Below are positions 18,945-27,283 of a stretch of DNA of 64,000 nucleotides, piece by piece (the first letter of the stretch is position 1; every line of letters starts with the position of its first letter). The notes beneath the pieces are model-generated. The model searched no databases, was not told the DNA's origin, and saw only the letters and a program-made list of their open reading frames with translations. The DNA comes from CmP2 sp052084925 (GTDB taxonomy: Bacteria > Actinomycetota > Actinomycetes > Actinomycetales > Micrococcaceae). The translations under genes and the position numbers were made by a program. The stretch lies in contig JBQDEV010000005.1 of the NCBI GenBank assembly GCA_052084925.1, forward strand, positions 124,001 through 188,000. The letters are read 5' to 3'.

Positions 18945-19499
18945 TCAGGCTGGCCAGCCCTCCTTGGGTTTACGGTCGTCGCTACGGAGCAGTTCTGCCA
19001 TCCAGACATTCTCGGGACCCCCATCGCGGGCCGGAAGCTCGCTCACGCCCTCACCGGTGAAGCGGAATCCTGCTTTCTGTGCAACGCGCATCGAGCCATA
19101 GTTGCCGACGACGCACTCCCAGATCACCTTCTCTCGTTCCGTCCTGGTGAACACCGCGTCGACGACGGCGTCAAGAGCCTCGGGCATGATGCCGCGACCG
19201 CGATGCGGAGCACCGAGCCAGAAACCAACCGACCCCTGTTCCAGGCCCACACCGATGACACCGAGCAACGGTGCTGCCTCCTCCTCACGGATGGCCCACG
19301 TCCATTCGCTGTCGTTCGTCCATCCGGCGGGAACATACTCATTGACGAACCATTCTGCGTCCTTGCGCTGATAGGGCCACGGCGTGGTCATAAAGGCTTC
19401 GAAGACCAGGTCGGAGCAGTACTCGGTGATGTCGTCGACGTCCGACACAGTAGGCAGATCGAGCACGAAGCGCTGCGTCTTGAGGGCGAAGTACGTCAT
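18945..19499 (-). CDS. GNAT family N-acetyltransferase (RimJ/RimL-like)
   Basis: A 184-residue GNAT-fold enzyme. The acetyl-CoA loop GAPHRGRGIMPEAL (about residues 115-128) is a good match to the Q/R-x-x-G-x-G/A motif, and WECVVGNYGSMRVAQKAGFRFTGE is the usual beta5-alpha4 region. The N-terminal LKTQRFVLDLPT resembles the RimJ/RimL subgroup that acetylates protein N-termini and small molecules. The substrate is not known. The gene and its neighbours to 20313 have visibly lower GC than the rest of the window, which may reflect lateral acquisition. Confidence 0.85.
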   Translation of the reverse strand: MTYFALKTQRFVLDLPTVSDVDDITEYCSDLVFEAFMTTPWPYQRKDAEWFVNEYVPAGWTNDSEWTWAIREEEAAPLLGVIGVGLEQGSVGFWLGAPHRGRGIMPEALDAVVDAVFTRTEREKVIWECVVGNYGSMRVAQKAGFRFTGEGVSELPARDGGPENVWMAELLRSDDRKPKEGWPA

Positions 19500-19559
19500 T
19501 GCCCTACCCTAGCGGCCAATGATTTCTGCAGTGACCGATACCCGAGCAAACCCAAGCGG

Positions 19560-19565
19560 TAGATT
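19560..19565 (+). promoter_or_regulatory. -10 element for a leaderless antitoxin-like gene
   Basis: TAGATT lies six bases before the ATG at 19572. No ribosome site is present between them, so the transcript is probably leaderless. Confidence 0.45.
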
Positions 19566-19571
19566 TTAGCC

Positions 19572-19745
19572 ATGACATCGAGAGACGCAGCCTATCGTGA
19601 GGTCGCGGCGGAACAGGCCGTGATCGATAACGCCTGGCATGAGGAAGTCAACCGACGCGTCGACGAGATCCTCCATGGCGACGTCGAACTCGTCGACGCT
19701 GAAGAGACCCAGCGCCTGATCAGACAACGACTCACGAGGCACTAA
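19572..19745 (+). CDS. Small addiction-module antitoxin-like protein, orphan
   Basis: A 57-residue ORF starting MTSRDAAYREVAAEQ. Its second half, WHEEVNRRVDEILHGDVEL followed by VDAEETQRLIRQRL, resembles the C-terminal pattern of the PF09720 addiction-module component family (W-x-x-E-[LIV]-x-x-R-x-x-[EI]-...-G-x-[VL]...), which neutralises ParE/RelE-type toxins. It is shorter than usual family members and no toxin gene follows: the next gene is convergent DUF2087. An in-frame stop upstream shows it does not begin earlier. It may be an orphan or decaying antitoxin. A TAGATT -10 box directly upstream suggests it is still transcribed. Confidence 0.6.
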   Translation: MTSRDAAYREVAAEQAVIDNAWHEEVNRRVDEILHGDVELVDAEETQRLIRQRLTRH

Positions 19746-19797
19746 AGTCCGTTCAATGGGACCATCCTAACGGGCTCCTCGCCCACGAGCCAGCGGC

Positions 19798-20313
19798 TCA
19801 CCCCTGCACTGATTTCGCCCCACGACCCGTCAGAGCGTATTCAGACCCATCGGAACGCCTCTCGACCAATTCGTAGTCCACGAGGTAGCGGCGCAGCACG
19901 GCGACGTCCTCCGAATACGGACGGAGTCTGTCGTTGATCTCCCGCTCTGTCAGAATCTCGTCGGCAGTGAATACTTCGCCGGCTACCCACGCCAGTAATT
20001 CGCCTCTTTCTTCGAGATTCGCGGGGTACTGCAGGATCCGCTTTCCTTCCACGAACCTCTCACGTCCCTGGCGTGTGGGCACGTGCGTGGATTCAAGAAC
20101 CTTTCGGAAGACGTCGGGCACAAAAGTCTGCGTCTCGGCATCAACCATGCCGCTGTCGAGAAGCGCTTTGGTCACTTTTCGTTGCTTCGACGGCGAAAGA
20201 TCAGACAACGCAGATTCCAGAGAGGCGCCGAGCATGATTTCTGCCGCCACACGACGGGAGTCCGCGTTGGCGAAAACGGAGATGAGGGGCCTCCACTGGT
20301 TGGGGTTGTCCAC
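19798..20313 (-). CDS. DUF2087 domain protein
   Basis: A 171-residue protein whose second half matches DUF2087: a K-R-ILQYPANLEERGELLAWVA segment, FTADEILTEREINDRLRPYSED, then AVLRRYLVDYELVERRSDGSEY. That domain is a small winged-helix-like fold found fused to regulators. The N-terminal 85 residues contain helical regions (VAAEIMLGASLESALSDLSP) similar to a short DNA-binding or dimerisation module, so a role as a transcription regulator is plausible but unproven. The gene is in the lower-GC patch and is convergent with the orphan antitoxin. Confidence 0.75.
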   Translation of the reverse strand: MDNPNQWRPLISVFANADSRRVAAEIMLGASLESALSDLSPSKQRKVTKALLDSGMVDAETQTFVPDVFRKVLESTHVPTRQGRERFVEGKRILQYPANLEERGELLAWVAGEVFTADEILTEREINDRLRPYSEDVAVLRRYLVDYELVERRSDGSEYALTGRGAKSVQG

Positions 20314-20493
20314 GTCGGATCGTTCCTTCCTGCTACTGTCGGATCCCTTCGAATGCTACGGCCTGAAGTACTCCTCCGTCGTGCGATGGCCACCCGGAGT
20401 TCACTCGAGCGTTCCTGCGGTTCATCCCCGGCAAGATCTGCGTGATCGGGTGGAGAAGCACTCACCTTCTCACTACCCGAAGAGGACCTTCTC

Positions 20494-23292
20494 ATGCGCA
20501 CACGCACGCGCCTGGGTGCCGGACTCGTCGGAGCAGCCCTGCTGGCCGCTCCCCTGACGGCGGCCGCGGCCCCCACCGAACAGCCCACCGACGGCTCCCC
20601 TGTCGACAGCTATGTCGAGAATCCGGACCAGCTCACCGTCTCGGTGGTCGGCGACGGGGTGGCCAGCGGCAACCAGGCCGTTCCGGTCACCCTCGATACT
20701 TACGCCGCCGGCGGCGAGCTGCTCTCCCAGACGCCGCTGCCCACCGAAGCTTCTGGCGATCAGCATGCTTTCACCCTGGGTGCCGACCGTGACCAGGCCG
20801 GTGCCGTGCAGCAGTCGGCTGATTCTCGTTTCCTCACCCTCGGCGGCTACGATGCGGAACCCGGCTGGGTTTCTGAGGAGACAGGTGGCACCGGACTCAA
20901 CGATGCTTCTGCCGAGGAGCTCACCCGCGTCATTGCTCGCGTCGACGCCGACGGTGCGGTTGATACCTCTACTGCGGTGGAAGGTGCCTATCACGAGCGC
21001 CACATCCGCGGCGTGGTTACCGATAACGGCTCCCGCTACTGGACCGGCGGTCACGGCAACGACACCGAAGGCGATGCCCGCGGCGGCGTGCTGTACGTGG
21101 AGCACGGTCAGAGCACGCCCACTCCCGTCACGGTTGGTGGCGGCCAGGTGAACAACACCCGCGTGCCAAGCATCATCGACGGTCAGCTCTACGTGTCTTC
21201 CGACCGCGACGACTACAACGGCATCGCCTCAGTCGGCCAGGGTTTGCCCACCGAAGCCTCCGAGATGTCCCTCGTCGCAGAGGCTCCGGCCGGGCGCGAA
21301 GTGGCCCACGACTTCACTCGCGTCGATGATCACCTCTACGTGGCCTACACCGACGGCGATGCCGCACTGGTGCGCTACGAGCTCGTCGAAGGCGCCTGGG
21401 TCGAGGAAGCCGCGTTCCCCGGCGAATACTGGGCCGTGACCGGTCGTACGGCTGGCGATGACGTCGTGCTCTACGCGGTGCGCGGCTCCTCCCAGGGCAA
21501 CGAATTGGTCGCCCTGCTCGACGACCCTGATGAGACCGGGGAGACCGTACCGGAAGAGGAATTGATCGCCCAAGCCGAGCCCGGCTACGCCTTCCGCGGT
21601 GTGGATTTCGCCGCCGGATACGTGCCCGAAGACGATCCGGTATCCTTCGGCGACCCGCCGGCCACCGCCCGCTTCGACACCCGTCTCATCGGCGGGCAGG
21701 GCTCGGCCCTCTCCGCCGTGCTCGGTGCAGAAAACCCCACGGCCACCGGCCAGATCATGGACCCGATGGAATCGGATCTGACTGCCGCTGAAGTGACGGT
21801 CGCCTCCGGCAACACCGACATCGTCGAGGACGCCACCATCACCGTCGACGAGGACGGTCGCTTCGAGATCAGCGCCGATCCAATGTCGACCGGCAGCACC
21901 CACCTGGCCGTGCACGTCACCACCGAAGATGGCCGCAGCTCCGTGTCCTACCTGGACTACGCCGTCTCGAACGCACCGACCGACCCGAGTGCCTTGATCC
22001 ACGTGGGCACCTCGGACGCCTCCGCTGCCGAGGATGTTGGCAACGGCCACATGCTGGTGGCCGACGATGACTCCAACGTCATCCGCCTGTACGGCCCCAC
22101 CGGGGGCGAGCCGGTCAAGGAGTTCCCGATCGGTGATGAAGTACCGGATCTGCTCTCCGGCGAGGTCTGGGATCTGGAGGGCTCGGCCCGTGACGGCGAC
22201 ACCGTCTACTGGACCGGGTCCATGGGTAACTCTCGCTCCGGGAACCTGCGCCCCGACCGCGACATCGTGGTCGAGACCCGCATCATTGGCTCCGGAGCCG
22301 AGACCGAGCTGGAGTACGTTGCCCACACCCACGGGGTGCGCGATGCCCTGGTTGCCTGGGACGCCGAGAACCTGCACGGTGAAGGCGCCGATGCTTTCCA
22401 GTTCTCCCGCGCCACCCAGGAGGGCTACTCCGCGGAAGGACCGGATTCGCTCAACGTCGAGGGCGCCGCGCTTTCGCCCGAGGGCACGCTGTGGTTGGGC
22501 TTCCGTTCCCCGCTGACTCCTGTCGATGATGACGAGGAGAACCTGGCACTCATCGTCGAGGTCACCAACCTGGAAGAAACTCTCGCCGGTGCTGAGCCCG
22601 AGATCGGCGAGCACGTCGAGCTGGATCTGGACGGACGCGCGATCCGTGATCTGGCCAGCACCGAGGACGGCAACTATCTGATCCAAGCCGGCTCCGCTGA
22701 CGACGAGGGCAACTTCGCGCTCTTCGGATGGACCGGCAACCCCGAGGATGCTCCCGTGGAGTCGCAGACTCCCCTCGGGCTGGAAGGCTGGAACGGCTCC
22801 TACGAGTCCTTGCCGATGGTCCCTTCCCTCGAGGATGGCACCATCATCCGCGTGATGCAGGATGCCGGAACGGAAGACATCTACGGCACCGGAACCGAAG
22901 CACAGGATCTGCCGCAGGAGCTGAAGAAGTTCCCCTCTCACGACTACGTGCTGAACTTCGACGGCGCCTTCGCTTCCGTGACGGATGAGCCGACCAACGA
23001 ACCGACAGACGAACCCACGTCAGTTCCGACCGATGGGTCCACCCCGGCACCGTCAGACGATCCGACCGGCAATCCCACCGGAACGCCGAGTGCCACTCCC
23101 ACGGACGTCGCCAGCGATGACGCCACCGTTGGTGACCTGGTCGGAGATGAAGCGGACCGCGACGGCGCCCTGGCTGCCACCGGAGCCAGCGGCATCGTGA
23201 TCAGTGTAATCGCTGCCGTGGTACTGCTGATCGCCGGCATCCTGCTGGCGCTGCGATCACGCACCACCCAGCGCGGCCACGAGCACAGCTGA
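20494..23292 (+). CDS. LAxTG-anchored surface protein with DUF3616-like propeller region
   Basis: A 932-residue secreted protein. It has a signal peptide (residues 1-26, ending TAAAAP), a long acidic extracellular part, a Pro/Thr/Asp-rich stalk with DEPT-like repeats (about 830-880), the sorting motif LAATG (893-897), a membrane helix and an Arg/His tail. LAxTG is the motif of class E sortases. The region around NVEGAALSPEGTLWLGFRSP resembles DUF3616-type beta-propellers, and an earlier segment with repeated VNNTRVPSIIDGQLYVSSD looks propeller-like too. No catalytic motif was recognised. GAGGAC precedes the ATG. No sortase gene is in the window. Confidence 0.8.
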   Translation: MRTRTRLGAGLVGAALLAAPLTAAAAPTEQPTDGSPVDSYVENPDQLTVSVVGDGVASGNQAVPVTLDTYAAGGELLSQTPLPTEASGDQHAFTLGADRDQAGAVQQSADSRFLTLGGYDAEPGWVSEETGGTGLNDASAEELTRVIARVDADGAVDTSTAVEGAYHERHIRGVVTDNGSRYWTGGHGNDTEGDARGGVLYVEHGQSTPTPVTVGGGQVNNTRVPSIIDGQLYVSSDRDDYNGIASVGQGLPTEASEMSLVAEAPAGREVAHDFTRVDDHLYVAYTDGDAALVRYELVEGAWVEEAAFPGEYWAVTGRTAGDDVVLYAVRGSSQGNELVALLDDPDETGETVPEEELIAQAEPGYAFRGVDFAAGYVPEDDPVSFGDPPATARFDTRLIGGQGSALSAVLGAENPTATGQIMDPMESDLTAAEVTVASGNTDIVEDATITVDEDGRFEISADPMSTGSTHLAVHVTTEDGRSSVSYLDYAVSNAPTDPSALIHVGTSDASAAEDVGNGHMLVADDDSNVIRLYGPTGGEPVKEFPIGDEVPDLLSGEVWDLEGSARDGDTVYWTGSMGNSRSGNLRPDRDIVVETRIIGSGAETELEYVAHTHGVRDALVAWDAENLHGEGADAFQFSRATQEGYSAEGPDSLNVEGAALSPEGTLWLGFRSPLTPVDDDEENLALIVEVTNLEETLAGAEPEIGEHVELDLDGRAIRDLASTEDGNYLIQAGSADDEGNFALFGWTGNPEDAPVESQTPLGLEGWNGSYESLPMVPSLEDGTIIRVMQDAGTEDIYGTGTEAQDLPQELKKFPSHDYVLNFDGAFASVTDEPTNEPTDEPTSVPTDGSTPAPSDDPTGNPTGTPSATPTDVASDDATVGDLVGDEADRDGALAATGASGIVISVIAAVVLLIAGILLALRSRTTQRGHEHS

Positions 23293-23325
23293 TCGTTGGG
23301 CTCTACAACCAGCGCTGAAACCCTG

Positions 23326-23355
23326 AGGCCGCACCGCCACGAACGGGTGCGGCCT
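23326..23355. terminator. Hairpin between surface protein and siderophore operon end
   Basis: AGGCCGCACC (23326-23335) pairs with GGTGCGGCCT (23346-23355) across a 10-nt loop. It lies between the convergent surface-protein gene and the siderophore-interacting gene and overlaps the latter's stop codon. Confidence 0.75.
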
Positions 23356-24332
23356 TAGGCGCCTTCGGCGCGGCCGTGACGCCAGTACCCCATGAACGCG
23401 ATGGTCTTGCGGTCCACGCCAAGGTCCTTCACCAGGTGGCGGCGTAACCCGGTAATCACGCCGGCCTCACCGGCCAACCAGGCGTAGCGCTGGGCAGACC
23501 CGGCGTCGGGTGACTCCCAGAGCAGAATGTTCTCGTCTTCCACGAGCTCCGCGTCCTGACCGGACGGAGCTGACCCCACGCCAGCACCAGCATCCGCGTC
23601 TCGATAGAACTCGGCTGCTGTTTGCTTCGCTGCGGCAGTCAATTTCTCACCATGCTCAGCACCGTTGCGGCCCAGCCAGGTGAGCGTCATCCCGGCGGGC
23701 ACGGTGACTTCGGCGTCCATGGCGTCGGCGTCGACCGGCACTTCGATCAGGGCGTGCCCGGTAAACCGCAGGCCAGGTTGCGCTGCTTCGCGTTCGGAGA
23801 GCTGGCTCAGGATGGAGAGGATTGCTGGCGCTGCGGTCTCGTCGCCGGCCAGGAGCAGATCGGTGGCCTCGCCTGGTTTGAAGTCGATGCCGCCGTTGGT
23901 GGTCTCGGCCCGGGAATCGGGGCCGACGATGAGGAGCTCGTCGCCGACTTGTGCCGCCGCGGCCCAGGCGGAAGCGGGCCCCTCGGTGCCGTGCAGCACG
24001 ACGTCGACGTCAACCTCAGCCAGTTCCGGGCGCACTTGTCGCACCGTGTAGGTGCGCATCGGGTTGCGCTGGTCTTCCTCGAGCAGCCGCCAGGCCTGGT
24101 ACCACTCCATCATGGTGGGGCGGGGCTCGGCGAACATGCCGATGTCGGTGTAGGAGCCGTCAGCGAGCGGGAACAGCAGCTTGATCCGCTGATCGAGCCG
24201 ATCGGTGCCAAAGTGCTGGACCTCGTCGCCGGTGAAGGTGAAGCGGACGAAGTGCTCGCTCAGACTCTGGCGGGCAGCCACCTGCACGCGGTAGGCACGG
24301 GTGGAGGGGTAACTGTTGCTCGTCGTGGTCAC
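23355..24332 (-). CDS. Siderophore-interacting protein (FAD/NAD(P)H ferric reductase)
   Basis: A 325-residue reductase of the ViuB/SIP family that releases iron from imported ferric siderophores by reducing it in the cytoplasm. The flavin-binding motif is MRTYTVRQV, followed by DVVLHGTEGPASAWAAAAQVGD, LLLAGDETAAPAILSIL for nucleotide binding, and the family ending RHLVKDLGVDRKTIAFMGYWRHG. The GTG start overlaps the stop of the ATPase gene (GTGA). It is the last gene of the five-gene uptake operon. Confidence 0.93.
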   Translation of the reverse strand: MTTTSNSYPSTRAYRVQVAARQSLSEHFVRFTFTGDEVQHFGTDRLDQRIKLLFPLADGSYTDIGMFAEPRPTMMEWYQAWRLLEEDQRNPMRTYTVRQVRPELAEVDVDVVLHGTEGPASAWAAAAQVGDELLIVGPDSRAETTNGGIDFKPGEATDLLLAGDETAAPAILSILSQLSEREAAQPGLRFTGHALIEVPVDADAMDAEVTVPAGMTLTWLGRNGAEHGEKLTAAAKQTAAEFYRDADAGAGVGSAPSGQDAELVEDENILLWESPDAGSAQRYAWLAGEAGVITGLRRHLVKDLGVDRKTIAFMGYWRHGRAEGA

Positions 24333-25198
24333 GCGGTCTCCTGGGACGTTGGTGGATGCGGCGGGTTCTCGGTGCGGTGGTGGCGGCCCATGGGCACCAT
24401 GAGGGGCTGGTTCGACACCGGGTCGGTGATGATGAGCGAGTCCAGGCCGAACACGGACCGCACGCTCTGCGCGGTCAGCACTTCATGGGGTGTCCCGGCC
24501 GAGTGTACGGTGCCGTCGGCGATCGCCACCAGGTGGTCGGCGTAGCGGGCCGCCATATTGAGGTCGTGCAGCACCATCACGATGGTGGTGCCCACGTTCT
24601 GGTTCAGCTCGGTGAGCAGGTCCAGCACCTCCACCTGGTGGGCGACGTCGAGGAAGGTGGTGGGCTCGTCCAGTAGCAGCACATCGGTCTGCTGGGCCAG
24701 CACCATGGCGATCCAGACGCGCTGGCGCTGGCCCCCGGAGAGCTCATCCACGGAGCGGTCCACCAGCTCCTGGGTGTGGGTGGCGTCCAAGGCGGCGGCC
24801 ACGGCGCGCTCGTCGGTCTCGGACCAGCGGGCGAACACGCCCTGGTGCGGGTGTCGCCCGCGACCCACCAGGTCGGCCACGGTGATGCCCTCCGGGGTGA
24901 CCGGCGACTGCGGCAGTAGCCCGAGGGTGCGGGCCAGCTCCTTGGCTCCGTAGCGGTGCACCTGTTTGCCGTCGAGCAGCACCTGCCCGGATTGCGGGGA
25001 CAGCAGTCGGGACAGCGAGCGCAGCAGGGTGGATTTGCCGCAGCCGTTGGCCCCAACAATCGCCGTGACCTGGCCGGAGGGGATCTGCAGGTCGAGCTCG
25101 TCGATGACGGTGCGCTCTCCATAGCCCAGGCGCAGCTGCTCGGCGCGCAGGTCATGCTCGCGGTGGGAGGAAACGGGCTGGGTCGCAGGCAGGGTCAC
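24329..25198 (-). CDS. Ferric-siderophore ABC transporter ATP-binding protein
   Basis: A 289-residue FecE/FepC-type ATPase. It has Walker A GANGCGKST, signature LSGGQRQRVWIAMVLAQ, Walker B VLLLDEPTTFLD and the H-loop VLHDLNMAARYADH. The frame remains open to 26368, but the GTG at 25198 overlaps the permease stop codon, and the upstream translation is Arg/His-rich noise inside the permease genes. It energises the two FecCD permeases encoded directly upstream. Confidence 0.94.
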   Translation of the reverse strand: MTLPATQPVSSHREHDLRAEQLRLGYGERTVIDELDLQIPSGQVTAIVGANGCGKSTLLRSLSRLLSPQSGQVLLDGKQVHRYGAKELARTLGLLPQSPVTPEGITVADLVGRGRHPHQGVFARWSETDERAVAAALDATHTQELVDRSVDELSGGQRQRVWIAMVLAQQTDVLLLDEPTTFLDVAHQVEVLDLLTELNQNVGTTIVMVLHDLNMAARYADHLVAIADGTVHSAGTPHEVLTAQSVRSVFGLDSLIITDPVSNQPLMVPMGRHHRTENPPHPPTSQETA

Positions 25199-26229
25199 AG
25201 TGCGCCTCCGGTGCGGTTGGTGCGGATGATGAGGTAGATCAGATAGGGCGCGCCCAGCACCCCGGTGACCACACCCACGGGGAAGCGGGTGTCGAAGAGG
25301 TACTGTCCGGCAAGATCGGCGACGACGACGAGCAGTGCGCCGGTGAGTCCGGCCGGGATCAGCAGCGACTGGCCCGGGCCGAGTAACCGGGCGGCAATGG
25401 GCCCGGCGAGGAAGGCGACGAACGCGATGGGCCCGGCCGCGGCGGTGGCGAAGGCGATGATGCCCACGGCGGCGACCATGATGACGAGCCGGGTGAGGCT
25501 GGTGCGCACGCCGAGGGCGGAGGCAGCGTCGTCGCCCATTTGTAGGGTGGCCAGCGAGCGCGACTGGCCCAACACCAGCGGCACCCCGATCGCCATGGCG
25601 GCCAGCACGGGCCAGGTGGCGGCCCAGGTGGAGCCGTTGAGGGACCCGGTGAGCCAGCGCATGGCTTCCTGCAGGTCCCAGTTGGCCGCCCGCGAGATGA
25701 GGTAGGTGGTCACCGAGTGCATCATGGCGGCCACCCCGATGCCGACCAGAACGAGTCGGGTACCCGAGACCCCGGAGCGGTAGGAAAGCAGGTAGATCGC
25801 CACGGAAACCGCCAACGCGCCCACCACGGCGAACAGGGACACCCCGGCGCCGTCGAGGGAGAGCACGATGATGGCGAACGCCGCTGCTGCGGAGGCCCCG
25901 GAACTGATGCCGATAATGTCGGGGCTGGCCAGGGGGTTGCGCAGCATGGTCTGGAAGCTCACCCCGCCCAGGCCGAAGCAGAAGCCCACGAGAACAGCAA
26001 GCACCACGCGCGGCAGCCGCAGTCGGCCCACGGTGAAGCTCGCCCCGGGCACATCGTGACCCAGGATCACCCCGAGCACCTCGGCCGGGCTGTAGATGGT
26101 ATTGCCGTAGATCAACGAGAACGAGACGGCGAGAACCAGTGCCGCGAGCAGGGCGCCCAGCACGAGGGCGCGACGGCGGGTGCGGCGGGTGCGTCCGTGG
26201 GCAACGGCGGCCAGGGTCACGGTGCTCAC
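25195..26229 (-). CDS. Ferric-siderophore ABC transporter permease (FecCD family), second
   Basis: A 344-residue membrane protein with about nine hydrophobic segments. Family markers are LPRVVLAVLVGFCFGLGGVSF, the QTMLRNPLASPDIIGISSGA loop and a late AFVAFLAGPIAARLLGPG coupling region. It overlaps the upstream permease by four bases and the ATPase by four, consistent with stoichiometric production of the permease heterodimer. Confidence 0.93.
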   Translation of the reverse strand: MSTVTLAAVAHGRTRRTRRRALVLGALLAALVLAVSFSLIYGNTIYSPAEVLGVILGHDVPGASFTVGRLRLPRVVLAVLVGFCFGLGGVSFQTMLRNPLASPDIIGISSGASAAAAFAIIVLSLDGAGVSLFAVVGALAVSVAIYLLSYRSGVSGTRLVLVGIGVAAMMHSVTTYLISRAANWDLQEAMRWLTGSLNGSTWAATWPVLAAMAIGVPLVLGQSRSLATLQMGDDAASALGVRTSLTRLVIMVAAVGIIAFATAAAGPIAFVAFLAGPIAARLLGPGQSLLIPAGLTGALLVVVADLAGQYLFDTRFPVGVVTGVLGAPYLIYLIIRTNRTGGAL

Positions 26230-27278
26230 AGTTCACGCACCTTCTGTCGGCGGACGATGTAGATGAAGAACGGGGCACCGACAAGAGCAGTGATGATGCC
26301 GACGTCGAGTTCGGAGGGGCGGGCCACGATGCGCCCCAGCACGTCCGCGGCGGTGAGCAGCCCGGCACCTGTCACGGCCGCGAACGGGATTAACCACCGA
26401 TGGTCGACGCCGATGAGCAGTCGGCACACGTGCGGGATGACGAGCCCCACGAAGCCGATGGGTCCGCAGATCGCCGTGGCGGCCCCGCAGAGCATCACTG
26501 CACCGAGGGAGGCCGCGCCGCGGGCCAGGGCCACCCGCTCCCCCAGCCCGGCCGCGAGATCATCGCCCAGGGCCAGCGAGTTCAGGGAGCGGGCGCTGAA
26601 CCAGCAGATCAGGAATCCGATCACCAGCACGGGCAGCACCTGCTGCAGCGCCGGGTAGGTGGCCCCGCCGACGCCACCGATCTGCCAGGAGCGCACCGAG
26701 CCGGCGATGTCGTTGCGCGGCAACACGACGGCGGTGACGAAGGAAGTGAGCGCGGCAGAGGTGGCCGCCCCGGCCAGCGCGAGCTTCAAGGGGGTGGAGC
26801 CACCACGGCCTAGCGAGCCGATGGCGTAGACGAACACCGCGGTGACGGCGGCGCCGACGATCGCCACCCAGATCATCGAGGCGAAGGCGAACAGCCCGAA
26901 CCAGGCCATGCCGATCACCACCGCGAGCTGGGCCCCCATGTTCACCCCGAGGATGCCGGGGTCGGCGAGCGGGTTGCGGGTCACCCCCTGCATCACGGTG
27001 CCGGAGACCGCCAGGGCAGCCCCGGCCAGCAGGGCCAGCACGGTGCGCGGCACCCGCTTGGCGATGGCTCCCTGGCTGACGTTCTCCACCTGCCCGGTCA
27101 GGCCCGCGATGAGGTCCTCGAATCCGACCTGGCGCGAGCCGATACTGATGGAGGCCGCGGTCAGGGCGAGCACCACGAGTAGCAGCACCACAAGCCACGC
27201 CAGCCGCGAGCGGGGACGCCGGGCGGCTGGCGTGGCAGGAGCAGTGTCAGTGCTGGGTGTGCTGGTCAGAGCGGTCAT
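26226..27278 (-). CDS. Ferric-siderophore ABC transporter permease (FecCD family), first
   Basis: A 350-residue FecCD permease. It has a hydrophilic Thr/Pro/Ala N-terminus, then many membrane helices. VPRTVLALLAGAALAVSGTVM, QGVTRNPLADPGILGVNMGA and GFVGLVIPHVCRLLIGVDHR are the conserved family stretches; the last is the EAA-like ATPase contact. It begins five bases after the binding-protein gene and pairs with the downstream permease. Confidence 0.94.
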   Translation of the reverse strand: MTALTSTPSTDTAPATPAARRPRSRLAWLVVLLLVVLALTAASISIGSRQVGFEDLIAGLTGQVENVSQGAIAKRVPRTVLALLAGAALAVSGTVMQGVTRNPLADPGILGVNMGAQLAVVIGMAWFGLFAFASMIWVAIVGAAVTAVFVYAIGSLGRGGSTPLKLALAGAATSAALTSFVTAVVLPRNDIAGSVRSWQIGGVGGATYPALQQVLPVLVIGFLICWFSARSLNSLALGDDLAAGLGERVALARGAASLGAVMLCGAATAICGPIGFVGLVIPHVCRLLIGVDHRWLIPFAAVTGAGLLTAADVLGRIVARPSELDVGIITALVGAPFFIYIVRRQKVREL

Positions 27279-27283
27279 TCAGC

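Noticed and set aside
24329..26368. 679-residue ATPase with a long N-terminal domain
   Set aside because: The extra residues overlap both permease genes and are Arg/His/Pro-rich; the GTG at 25198 overlaps the permease stop as in the rest of the operon.
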